From the IMG/VR virus record IMGVR_UViG_3300020437_001549, positions 1 to 21,840 of that record: a stretch of 21,840 nucleotides of DNA, one strand, 5' to 3'. The translations under genes and the position numbers were made by a program. Each line of letters starts with the position of its first letter. Positions within the stretch are counted from its first letter, which is position 1. Below the pieces are notes generated by a model. That model saw only the letters and a program-made list of their open reading frames with translations. It had not been told where the DNA came from and did no database searches. The DNA comes from a virus. Of the stretch, positions 8,113 through 14,821 are shown piece by piece.

Positions 8113-9948
8113 ATGGAAAAAACAGGCTATATTTTAGCTATAGCAAGAGGCCATAATGCTGGGGCCTGTTTGCTTAAAGATGGAAAAATAGTTTTCAGCA
8201 TCGAAGAAGAACGTTTAAGCAGAAGAAAGTATGATGGTGGTCCTTATGCGGCTATGGTCAAAACATTAGAATACACTGATAAAGTTGATAATATTGTAGT
8301 AGCACATACTCAATCAATACATGAAACTGGTGCTTTAACAGACTTTACAGGTGACGATGTTTATTCAGCTTTGGGTAGAAAACTAGGATTGATTGATCAA
8401 AATGTTCAATATACAATGGGACAAATGCATGACCAATTAATAGATTTATCTGTAATACATCATAAACTTCATGCCAGTTGTGCATTTTATAGAAGTGGTT
8501 TTGACGAAGCAGTTGCACTAATAGTAGATGGTGCTGGTACATTCTATCCTCTTAATAATTCAGAAGGAACTGTTAAACTTACTGGTTTTGAAGTTGAAAG
8601 TATTTTTAGGTGTAGTTATCCTGCTAATATCGAAACATTGTATAAACACATGGGAACAACAGATGTAAAAGAACATTTTCAAGGTCCTATTACTATAACT
8701 GACCCGCTTATTGGACCTGAAACTTTTGATACTGTAATTTCTGATCGTCCTGGTATTGTAAAAGTTTACGAAGCAGTAACATCTTATTGTGGTTTTAATG
8801 CCATTGAAGCAGGTAAAACAATGGGATTATTTCCGTATGGAAAACCAAATGAGAATATACCAAAATTATTTGATGATTATGGTCTAGATTCTTTTGCAAA
8901 TAGAAATTTAATTATACCTAACTATCCAAACGGCGCATTTGTAAATTATCAAATATATCCAGAATTACAAACTTCTGCTGATCAATTTGCAACACAAGAT
9001 GTGACTACATTACAAAATAGAAGAGATCTGGCATATGCATTACAAACCCAAACACAAGAAGAAATGGTAAAACTAATAAGAAAAGCTGTAGAAGTGGGTG
9101 GTTCAAAAAATGTGGTTATAAGTGGAGGTTATGGATTAAATTGTGTTGCAAACTATCATTATTTAGAAGCACTTAAAGATGATGATATCAATATCTATGT
9201 AGAGCCAGTTAGTAATGATGCTGGTACTGCCATGGGTGCAGGACTATATTTTTATCATACAAATACTGAGTCTATGGAAAAAACTCCATCTAGTTTGTAT
9301 TTGGGTCCTAAATACAATTATTCTGATGATGTAATTAATCAAACTGCTAGCAAGTATAATGCCACAGTAGAAGATTGTGATAATACTAGAGTTGTTGATT
9401 TACTTGTTGAAAGAAACATTGTAAGTATATTCCAAGGACGTTGTGAAAATGGACCTAGAGCATTAGGTAACAGAAGTATACTTTACGACCCAACAGACCC
9501 TAACGGAAAAGATCATGTAAACACTGTAAAAAGAAGAGAATATTTTAGACCTTTTGCAGGCACAATTCTTGCAGAAGATGTACATGAATGGTTTGATTTA
9601 AGAGGTATGAATGATAGTCCTCACATGATGTATGCAGTCAATTGTCAACCTGGTGTGAAAGAAAAGATACCTGCTATTATACATGTTGATGACACATGTA
9701 GAATACAAACTGTAACTTATGAAGAAAATCCTAATTATTATGATTTGATTAATGAATGGAAAACTAGGACAGGCATTCCGATTATTTTTAATACCAGCTT
9801 TAACTTAGGTGGAGAACCTTTGGTTGAAGATTTGAAAGATGCACTATGGACATTGCAACAAAGTGATATTGAATATTTGTATTTGCCAGAGTATAAAAAG
9901 TTATTGACAATTAAGAATGAACCTCAGGAAATAGACAATCCTGTATAA
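8113..9948 (+). CDS. O-carbamoyltransferase (NodU/CmcH/TobZ family)
   Basis: 611 aa, normal full length for the family. The enzyme uses carbamoyl phosphate and ATP to form carbamoyl-AMP, then carbamoylates a hydroxyl group on a sugar or similar acceptor. The Kae1/YrdC-like domains are recognisable: GHNAGACLLKDGKI (13-26) with EEERLSRRKYDG, the metal-binding HHKLHAS (116-122), VDGAGT (138-143), GGYGLNC (338-344), QGRCENGPRALGNRS (441-455), REYFRPFAG and FNTSFNLGGEPLV (559-571). The start is ATG after GAGGAAATA, 7 nt behind the GT9 gene, so the two form an operon. Carbamoyltransferases are frequent in marine T4-like phages, but their acceptors are mostly unknown. Pairing with a heptosyltransferase-like enzyme suggests carbamoylation of a phage-added sugar. 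The 3' end overlaps the convergent bilin reductase gene by 38 bp. Confidence 0.9.
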   Translation: MEKTGYILAIARGHNAGACLLKDGKIVFSIEEERLSRRKYDGGPYAAMVKTLEYTDKVDNIVVAHTQSIHETGALTDFTGDDVYSALGRKLGLIDQNVQYTMGQMHDQLIDLSVIHHKLHASCAFYRSGFDEAVALIVDGAGTFYPLNNSEGTVKLTGFEVESIFRCSYPANIETLYKHMGTTDVKEHFQGPITITDPLIGPETFDTVISDRPGIVKVYEAVTSYCGFNAIEAGKTMGLFPYGKPNENIPKLFDDYGLDSFANRNLIIPNYPNGAFVNYQIYPELQTSADQFATQDVTTLQNRRDLAYALQTQTQEEMVKLIRKAVEVGGSKNVVISGGYGLNCVANYHYLEALKDDDINIYVEPVSNDAGTAMGAGLYFYHTNTESMEKTPSSLYLGPKYNYSDDVINQTASKYNATVEDCDNTRVVDLLVERNIVSIFQGRCENGPRALGNRSILYDPTDPNGKDHVNTVKRREYFRPFAGTILAEDVHEWFDLRGMNDSPHMMYAVNCQPGVKEKIPAIIHVDDTCRIQTVTYEENPNYYDLINEWKTRTGIPIIFNTSFNLGGEPLVEDLKDALWTLQQSDIEYLYLPEYKKLLTIKNEPQEIDNPV

Positions 9949-10588
9949 AATGTTTTACATCTTTTGGATCAAGTCCTAAAGACTCCATAACTTTTGGTGT
10001 ATGAGGATTTTGTTTTTGATAATGACAATATCTATTTTGCTGATCCTTAATTAAGGCAGTATTGTAATTAGTGTTAGTATATTTTGGTAATTCTTCAAAA
10101 TACATGTCTAAATTATCAAGTGCAATTTCTACAACTTGATCCATTTCTTCACTTGTGTTAACATTTCCTACTGCAATCATGTGTCCAGAAAATATTGCTT
10201 TTGCCCAATCAGGCAATTCTCTTTCTTTACGCCATTCTAAATTTTGTACACAATCTCTAAACAGATTACACATAGGATGATTCCAATCTATGGTTGGTGA
10301 ATAGTCATGGAAAGCACCAGTAACTTTCTTTTTACCTGCAATAATATCAAATCCGTATATAGGTGCATCGTTATCAAAGTTTGGAAATACACAAATATGA
10401 GTCATATACAAACCTTTTGTAGCTCTGGCATCAACACTATCAATATGAGCTCGTCTAAAATGCTCTCCTTTAAATACTCGATTGAGCCAATCAAACTCTG
10501 GATCATCGAATTGTTCCACTCCTAAACTAGCACATTTTTCAATTATCTTTTGTTCACATGCTATAAGTTTATCCCATATTTCACTCAT
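9911..10588 (-). CDS. pcyX: Ferredoxin-dependent bilin reductase, PcyX-like
   Basis: 225 aa, the usual size of phage bilin reductases. The family (PcyA, PebA, PebB, PebS, PcyX, HY2) reduces biliverdin IXalpha with electrons from ferredoxin. PcyX, described from marine phages, gives phycoerythrobilin (recalled knowledge). Matching features are [17 protein letters not shown] (about 67-83, the central beta-sheet core), [11 protein letters not shown] with Asp95 at the place of the conserved proton-donor Asp of PcyA/PebS, and a C-terminal [15 protein letters not shown]...VMESLG segment where Asp182 may match the second catalytic Asp of PebS. It resembles PcyA/PcyX more than PebS in the core. The start (ATG at 10588) overlaps the hemA stop as ATGA and is preceded by AGAGGAAG, so translation is coupled to hemA. 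Haem oxygenase, which would supply biliverdin, is not in the window. The product chromophore cannot be proven from sequence. Confidence 0.82.
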   Translation of the reverse strand: MSEIWDKLIACEQKIIEKCASLGVEQFDDPEFDWLNRVFKGEHFRRAHIDSVDARATKGLYMTHICVFPNFDNDAPIYGFDIIAGKKKVTGAFHDYSPTIDWNHPMCNLFRDCVQNLEWRKERELPDWAKAIFSGHMIAVGNVNTSEEMDQVVEIALDNLDMYFEELPKYTNTNYNTALIKDQQNRYCHYQKQNPHTPKVMESLGLDPKDVKHFIQDCLFPEVHS

Positions 10589-11769
10589 ATTACTTCCTCT
10601 AATCTTTCTGCAAGATCTGAAATCATCGCGTTGCTATGCATTGGTGTTGGCGCAAATCTTAAACGTTCAGTGCCTTGTGGTACTGTTGGATAGTTAATAG
10701 GTTGTACATAAATGTTGTGATCATTTAGTAATGTGTCACTGATTTGTTTACAACGTACTGCATTTCCTATTAGTACTGGTACAATATGTGTTTCGTTTTC
10801 AATCATATTAATATTCTTATGTCTGAATATTTTCTTTAGTCTATTAGCACGATTTTGATGTTGTTGTCTTAGTTCAACGCCATGTTCACTACGCAAATAT
10901 TTTATACTGCTTAATGCACCTGCACATATTACTGGACTCATACTTGTGGTAAAAATAAAACCACTTGCTACACTTCTAATTGCATCCATAGCCACATCAT
11001 CACCAGAGACATATCCACCTTGACAACCAAAGGCTTTGCCTAATGTACCATTTATAAAATCTACTTGATCTTGTAATCCTTGAAGTTCAAGATAACCTGC
11101 ACCTGTATCACCATATAGTCCAACAGCATGTACTTCATCGCAATAGGTTATAGCATGGTATTCTTTTGCAAGATCAATTATTTCCTTAGCTTTGCTTGTA
11201 TATCCATCCATACTATAGATACTCTCAAAAACAATGCAAGCTGTACCTTCTACTTTTGCTAGTGCTTGTTCTAAACTATCCATGTCATTGTGTTCAAATA
11301 TATGTTTTGGTGCACCACTATGTCTAATACCTTGAATAAGACTTGCATGATTTTTATTATCACTTACAAATTCTATATCTGGCAGTATTTTGCTAAGTGC
11401 AATTAGTGTCCATTCGTTGGCTACATAAGCACTGGAGTATAACAAAGACGACGGTTTGTTGTGTAATTTCGACAGTTCGTATTCTAAGGCAACATGATAA
11501 TGGCTAGTACCTCCTATGTTTCTAGTCCCACCACTGCCTGCACCTGTTTGATCCAGTGCAGTATGCATTGCGTCTAACACAACTTTGTGTTGACCCATAC
11601 CCAAGTAATCGTTGCTACACCAATTGATAATATTTTTAATATTGTAAGGACCGTAGTAAATTGCTTGTGGATATTCTCCACGTTCTCTGAGTATGTCATT
11701 GAATACTCTATAATTACCACTACCTTTTAGATTGGTTATTACGTTCTGAAATCTGTCTTTGTCTATCAT
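10585..11769 (-). CDS. hemA: 5-aminolevulinate synthase (Shemin pathway)
   Basis: 394 aa, close to the alphaproteobacterial enzyme in length and alignable from end to end from memory. It is a PLP enzyme condensing glycine and succinyl-CoA to 5-aminolevulinate, the first committed step of haem synthesis in alphaproteobacteria. ALAS-type signatures are GNYRVF with Arg21, [12 protein letters not shown] (50-61), [13 protein letters not shown] (76-88), [10 protein letters not shown] with cofactor-stacking His141, [10 protein letters not shown] with Asp211 and His214, [14 protein letters not shown] with the Schiff-base Lys245, [20 protein letters not shown] with Arg369. GTRNI and the last block separate it from 2-amino-3-ketobutyrate CoA ligase and AONS (BioF). 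All catalytic residues I can check are intact. The 5' end overlaps the upstream small ORF by about 50 bp and there is no strong ribosome-binding site, so initiation may depend on translation of that ORF. The 3' end overlaps pcyX by 4 bp. Confidence 0.95.
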   Translation of the reverse strand: MIDKDRFQNVITNLKGSGNYRVFNDILRERGEYPQAIYYGPYNIKNIINWCSNDYLGMGQHKVVLDAMHTALDQTGAGSGGTRNIGGTSHYHVALEYELSKLHNKPSSLLYSSAYVANEWTLIALSKILPDIEFVSDNKNHASLIQGIRHSGAPKHIFEHNDMDSLEQALAKVEGTACIVFESIYSMDGYTSKAKEIIDLAKEYHAITYCDEVHAVGLYGDTGAGYLELQGLQDQVDFINGTLGKAFGCQGGYVSGDDVAMDAIRSVASGFIFTTSMSPVICAGALSSIKYLRSEHGVELRQQHQNRANRLKKIFRHKNINMIENETHIVPVLIGNAVRCKQISDTLLNDHNIYVQPINYPTVPQGTERLRFAPTPMHSNAMISDLAERLEEVI

Positions 11770-11905
11770 GATATTCGTTGTACATTTCTTTGTCTAAATA
11801 TGTATAAGACCCAAACCATGTGCCTAACGTAAAAAATCCCATTTTGTGAAACTCTTTTGTAGCTTCATTGTAATCTTTTATCCATTCTTTAATGTACTTT
11901 AGCAT
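11720..11905 (-). CDS. Small unknown protein, first gene of the hemA-pcyX operon
   Basis: 61 aa from the ATG at 11905 (an in-frame ATG at 11932 would give 70 aa but lies upstream of the late promoter octamer). The peptide is rich in aromatic and charged residues ([39 protein letters not shown]), ends in a polar tail, and has no clear membrane helix or Cys. I do not recognise it. Its last 50 bp overlap the start of hemA in another frame, which suggests translational coupling. There is no ribosome-binding site; the predicted late transcript would begin at or next to its ATG. It could be a genuine small accessory protein of the tetrapyrrole module or just a leader peptide that delivers ribosomes to hemA. 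Confidence 0.55.
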   Translation of the reverse strand: MLKYIKEWIKDYNEATKEFHKMGFFTLGTWFGSYTYLDKEMYNEYHDRQRQISERNNQSKR

Positions 11906-11910
11906 AATTA

Positions 11911-11918
11911 TATTTATA
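11911..11918 (-). promoter_or_regulatory. T4-late promoter octamer TATAAATA for hemA-pcyX
   Basis: Read on the minus strand this is a perfect TATAAATA, the T4 late promoter consensus recognised by phage-modified RNA polymerase. With the octamer at -13 to -6, the start point falls on 11905, the A of the ATG of the small ORF. There is no sigma70-like -35 on this strand at a fitting distance. Confidence 0.6.
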
Positions 11919-11925
11919 GTTAATC

Positions 11926-11954
11926 TTGACATGATAAAATTTTTACTATATAAT
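11926..11954 (+). promoter_or_regulatory. Perfect consensus sigma70 promoter for the hld operon
   Basis: TTGACA (11926-11931), exactly 17 bp of spacer, then TATAAT (11949-11954). Both boxes match the bacterial consensus fully. The expected start near 11961 leaves a leader of about 15 nt holding AGGAG (11965-11969), 6 nt before the ATG of hldD. The -10 lies in a 10-bp palindrome TATAATTATA. This implies strong transcription by unmodified host polymerase, so early in infection. It lies 7 bp from the divergent late octamer. Confidence 0.8.
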
Positions 11955-11975
11955 TATACAAAATAGGAGTCAACA

Positions 11976-12845
11976 ATGCATATCGTCACGGGTGCGGCTG
12001 GATTTGTAGGCAGTAATTTAGTTGCACATTTAAACAAACAAGGACACACTGATGTGTTGTTGGTGGATACTTTGTCAATGAATAAGACAAAAAACCTAGC
12101 AGGATTAATTTTTGAAGACTTTATTAATCCTAGTGAACTATTAGAAATCAACATAGACAAAAGTGATGTTGTATGGCATATGGGTGCTAACAGTAGTACA
12201 AAAGAAACTGACTGGAATAAAATATATTCTAGTAATGTAGACTTTACAAGACAACTTGTAAGTAAATGTAACACAATGGTTTTTGCTAGCAGTGCCAGTG
12301 TGTATGGAGATAATGTAACTACACAAGAGCATCCAATCAACGAAGCTCCAAAAAATTTATATGCAAGTAGTAAATTAATCTGCGATAATATTTTTAGGAA
12401 CACTGTTGGTTGTAAAATACACAGTTGGAGATTCTTTAATGTATACGGAAACAGAGAAAGTCATAAGCAAGCTATAGGCATGGGAAGTCCTTATACAAAT
12501 TTTGTTAAACAAGCAAAAGATACAGGTGTGATTAAGATATTTGAAGGTAGTGACAAAGTTCAACGTGACTTTGTTTGTGTAGAAGATGTTGTTGATATAA
12601 TGTATGATTGTCTACAACATGATGAAAGTTTTATATGTAATCTTGGCACAGGAACAACATATACTTTTGAGTATTGGGCAAAACTAATTGCAAGTCATTA
12701 TAATGCAGTTATAGAACATATTCCAGTGCCTGATGATTTGAAAGGCATTTATCAAATGTACACTTGTAGTAATAATGATAAACTTAACACACTTATCAAT
12801 TATGATTTTACATCTCCAGAAGAATTTGTTGAGGCTAATTTGTGA
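11976..12845 (+). CDS. hldD: ADP-L-glycero-D-manno-heptose-6-epimerase
   Basis: 289 aa, slightly shorter than the bacterial enzyme (about 310). A short-chain dehydrogenase/epimerase that converts ADP-D-glycero- to ADP-L-glycero-beta-D-manno-heptose. It has the N-terminal Rossmann loop TGAAGFVGSN (5-14), ASSASVYG with the catalytic-region Ser106, YxxxK as Tyr129/Lys133 (LYASSKLI), RFFNVYGNRESHK, FEGSDKVQRDFVCVEDVV, NLGTG, and IPVPDDLKGIYQMYTCS. The last block and FEGS...RDFV are specific to HldD among sugar epimerases. The start has a strong AGGAG site and consensus promoter just upstream. The stop overlaps the GTG start of hldE (GTGA), so the two are translationally coupled. GmhA and GmhB, which are also needed for the pathway, are not in the window and may come from the host. 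Confidence 0.9.
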   Translation: MHIVTGAAGFVGSNLVAHLNKQGHTDVLLVDTLSMNKTKNLAGLIFEDFINPSELLEINIDKSDVVWHMGANSSTKETDWNKIYSSNVDFTRQLVSKCNTMVFASSASVYGDNVTTQEHPINEAPKNLYASSKLICDNIFRNTVGCKIHSWRFFNVYGNRESHKQAIGMGSPYTNFVKQAKDTGVIKIFEGSDKVQRDFVCVEDVVDIMYDCLQHDESFICNLGTGTTYTFEYWAKLIASHYNAVIEHIPVPDDLKGIYQMYTCSNNDKLNTLINYDFTSPEEFVEANL

Positions 12846-14002
12846 TTGTAGTAATTGGTGATATTATTATAGATGAATATGTGTATGGTACAAGCACACG
12901 CCTTAGTCCAGAAGCACCAGTGCCTGTTGTAAAACACGAAAAGACAGAACGTAAGCTGGGCGGTGCAGGAAATGTTTACAATAACATAAAAAGCCTTACA
13001 GATGATGTAACACTCATTGGTTATAGAAATGACACTACGGATTGGCCCGTAGAACTGTTTTGTACACACATGCCACTAAAGCAAAGAATTTATGCTGACA
13101 AACATTATATTACTAGAATTGATAGAGAACAAACAATCGACAATAGCACATTGTTTGATTATGTAAAGCAACGTGTTCATAATTGTACAGTGGTCATAAG
13201 TGATTATAACAAAGGTACAATACAAGATCCGCAACGTTTAATAAAGATACTAAAAGGTAATGGCTGTTATGTAATTGTTGATCCCAAACAACATTTGGAT
13301 TTGTATACAGGTGCTGATGTAATCAAACCAAATAAAAAAGAATACGAAGAATACAATAATGGTGTAAAGACAAATATGGTTGTAACAATGGGTGCAGATG
13401 GCTACATGATAAATGGCAAACATTATCCAACACAACAAAAGGAAGTATATGATGTCACAGGAGCAGGTGATACATTTTTAGCAGTGATGTCATACTTTTT
13501 AGACTTTGGCGAAAGTTTAGAGTTTGCTTGTGAAATGGCTAACAAAGGTGCTGGTGTTAGTGTACAACACAATGGGGTATATGTGGTTCATTGGAAAGAC
13601 TTAGATCCTCGTCCTACAGTTGTGTTTACAAATGGTTGTTTTGATTTATTACACAGAGGACATGTGGAAATGCTCAAAGCAAGTAAGGCACTCGGAGAGC
13701 ATCTTGTAGTAGGATTAAATACTGATGCTAGTGTTAAGAGATTAAAAGGTGATACTAGACCAATCAATAACGAAACAGATAGAAAAGTAGTGCTTGAGAG
13801 TTTAGATTTTGTCGATGAAGTTATTTTGTTTGATGAAGATACACCACAGCAACTAATAGAAAGAATACGCCCTGATATCATAACCAAAGGCGGCGACTAC
13901 ACTGTTGATACTGTAGTTGGTAATGAACTTGCAAAAGTTGTAATTATACCAACTGTAGAAAATCAAAGCACTACAAATACAATCAAAAGGATAGTATTAT
14001 GA
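12842..14002 (+). CDS. hldE: Bifunctional heptose-7-phosphate kinase / heptose-1-phosphate adenylyltransferase
   Basis: 386 aa from a GTG start that overlaps the hldD stop. Residues 1-252 form a PfkB/ribokinase-type kinase: GDIIIDEYVYGTSTRLSPEAPVPVV (6-30) is the HldE substrate signature, followed by KLGGAGNVYNN, SDYNKG, and DVTGAGDTF (204-212) with catalytic Asp210. Residues 258-386 form a nucleotidyltransferase: FTNGCFDLLHRGHVEML with the HxGH motif (271-274), VGLNTDASVKRLKGDTRPI and ITKGGDY. It would phosphorylate heptose-7-phosphate at C1 and, after dephosphorylation at C7, adenylylate it to ADP-heptose. E. coli HldE is about 477 aa with a kinase of about 318, so the phage kinase domain is about 60 residues shorter while its key motifs remain. 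The stop overlaps the cupin start (ATGA). Confidence 0.92.
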   Translation: MIVVIGDIIIDEYVYGTSTRLSPEAPVPVVKHEKTERKLGGAGNVYNNIKSLTDDVTLIGYRNDTTDWPVELFCTHMPLKQRIYADKHYITRIDREQTIDNSTLFDYVKQRVHNCTVVISDYNKGTIQDPQRLIKILKGNGCYVIVDPKQHLDLYTGADVIKPNKKEYEEYNNGVKTNMVVTMGADGYMINGKHYPTQQKEVYDVTGAGDTFLAVMSYFLDFGESLEFACEMANKGAGVSVQHNGVYVVHWKDLDPRPTVVFTNGCFDLLHRGHVEMLKASKALGEHLVVGLNTDASVKRLKGDTRPINNETDRKVVLESLDFVDEVILFDEDTPQQLIERIRPDIITKGGDYTVDTVVGNELAKVVIIPTVENQSTTNTIKRIVL

Positions 14003-14376
14003 CACAATTAAATGGTGTGCAAGAAAAAGGATGGGGTCGAGAATTAATTTGGGCTACCAACGAAAAATATTGTGGTAAACTAATGTTCTTTGATCGTAAA
14101 GGCTCTAAGTTTAGCTTGCATTTTCATAAAGAAAAAGATGAAAGTTGGTATGTACTTAAAGGAAGTTTTATGCTACACATACTTGATTGTAGCAATGCAG
14201 AAATGTCTAGTTCAGTTTTAAAAACAGGAGATACTTGGCGTAATTTGCCCATGTCACCTCATCAGTTAGTTGCAATGGAAGACGATAGTATTATAATAGA
14301 AGTCAGTACACCGGACAGTGTTGAAGATAATTTTCGTATTGCAAAAGGTGATAGCCAAAAGTCAAAAAGTGTCTAA
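13999..14376 (+). CDS. Cupin-domain protein, sugar-phosphate isomerase-like
   Basis: 125 aa, a single cupin barrel. The metal-binding motif is complete: HFHKEKDE gives His41, His43 and Glu48, and PHQ gives His88. The flanks (GWGRELIWATNEKYCGKLMFFDRKGSKFSLHFH) resemble the C-terminal domain of type II mannose-6-phosphate isomerases and the small cupins often found in LPS/heptose clusters. It is ATGA-coupled to hldE and is the last gene of the hldD-hldE operon, so a role in sugar-nucleotide or sugar-phosphate handling is likely. Whether it is an isomerase, epimerase or a binding protein cannot be told. Its 3' end overlaps the convergent Nudix gene by 15 bp. Confidence 0.8.
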   Translation: MTQLNGVQEKGWGRELIWATNEKYCGKLMFFDRKGSKFSLHFHKEKDESWYVLKGSFMLHILDCSNAEMSSSVLKTGDTWRNLPMSPHQLVAMEDDSIIIEVSTPDSVEDNFRIAKGDSQKSKSV

Positions 14377-14820
14377 CCAATTTGGCAGATCAGTTTGATC
14401 TTTTTCTCTTTTATATATGGTTGTAAGTTTGTCAACAAGTTGTTTGTTTGATAACACAACTCTTGCTCCTCGATGTAGAGGCTTGGGCCAGCAGTTTATA
14501 CCTACCCATGAATATCCACTGCTTTCATGATTACAACTAGGAATAAATTCTTCAAAAACTGTAACACAAAATGTATTATAGGTAAATTTTTTATCATCAC
14601 TTAAAAACGTGTGCAATGGATGAACTTTTGCAATATCAGGAAGTGGTCCCATTTCCTCTTTGCATTCTCTCAATAGCGTTTCTATAGGACGTTCTTTTTT
14701 ATCAGCTTTGCCTCCCCAAAAACTCCAAGTTAATGGGTGACTGCTTTTTTTACTTCTTTGTTGTAGCATAATCCTGCCTGTATCTAAAGCAAGAAAACAA
14801 CAACCGCTTGCTTGTATCAT
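14362..14820 (-). CDS. Nudix hydrolase
   Basis: 152 aa, one Nudix domain. The Nudix box is intact at residues 37-59: G-KADKK-E-x7-RECKEEMGP, fitting Gx5Ex7REUxEExGU except for Cys at the first hydrophobic position. MLQQRSKK and TWSFWGGK before it are typical of the NTP-pyrophosphatase fold. The family cleaves nucleoside diphosphates linked to another group (dNTPs, nucleotide sugars, NADH, capped RNA). The substrate here is not readable. It starts 1 nt after the stop of the tail assembly chaperone, so it is the last gene of the minus-strand structural operon. ADP-sugars made by the neighbouring hld operon are one possible substrate, but the genes sit on opposite strands. Confidence 0.88.
   Translation of the reverse strand: MIQASGCCFLALDTGRIMLQQRSKKSSHPLTWSFWGGKADKKERPIETLLRECKEEMGPLPDIAKVHPLHTFLSDDKKFTYNTFCVTVFEEFIPSCNHESSGYSWVGINCWPKPLHRGARVVLSNKQLVDKLTTIYKREKDQTDLPNWLDTF
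14387..14412 (+). terminator. Possible rho-independent terminator of the hld operon
   Basis: AGATCA-GTT-TGATCT forms a 6-bp stem with a 3-nt loop and is followed by TTTTCTCTTTT. It begins 10 bp after the cupin stop, inside the 3' part of the convergent Nudix gene. The stem is short and only partly GC, so termination may be weak. Confidence 0.45.
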
Positions 14821-14821
14821 A

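Noticed and set aside
9926-9944. CAGGA-N9-TCCTG as a bidirectional terminator between the carbamoyltransferase and pcyX.
   Set aside because: Only 5 bp of stem, a long loop, and no T-run on either side.
10585-11769. The PLP enzyme could be BioF (AONS) or 2-amino-3-ketobutyrate CoA ligase instead of ALAS.
   Set aside because: [25 protein letters not shown] and [20 protein letters not shown] follow ALAS, not the other family members, and the length and ends fit alphaproteobacterial HemA.
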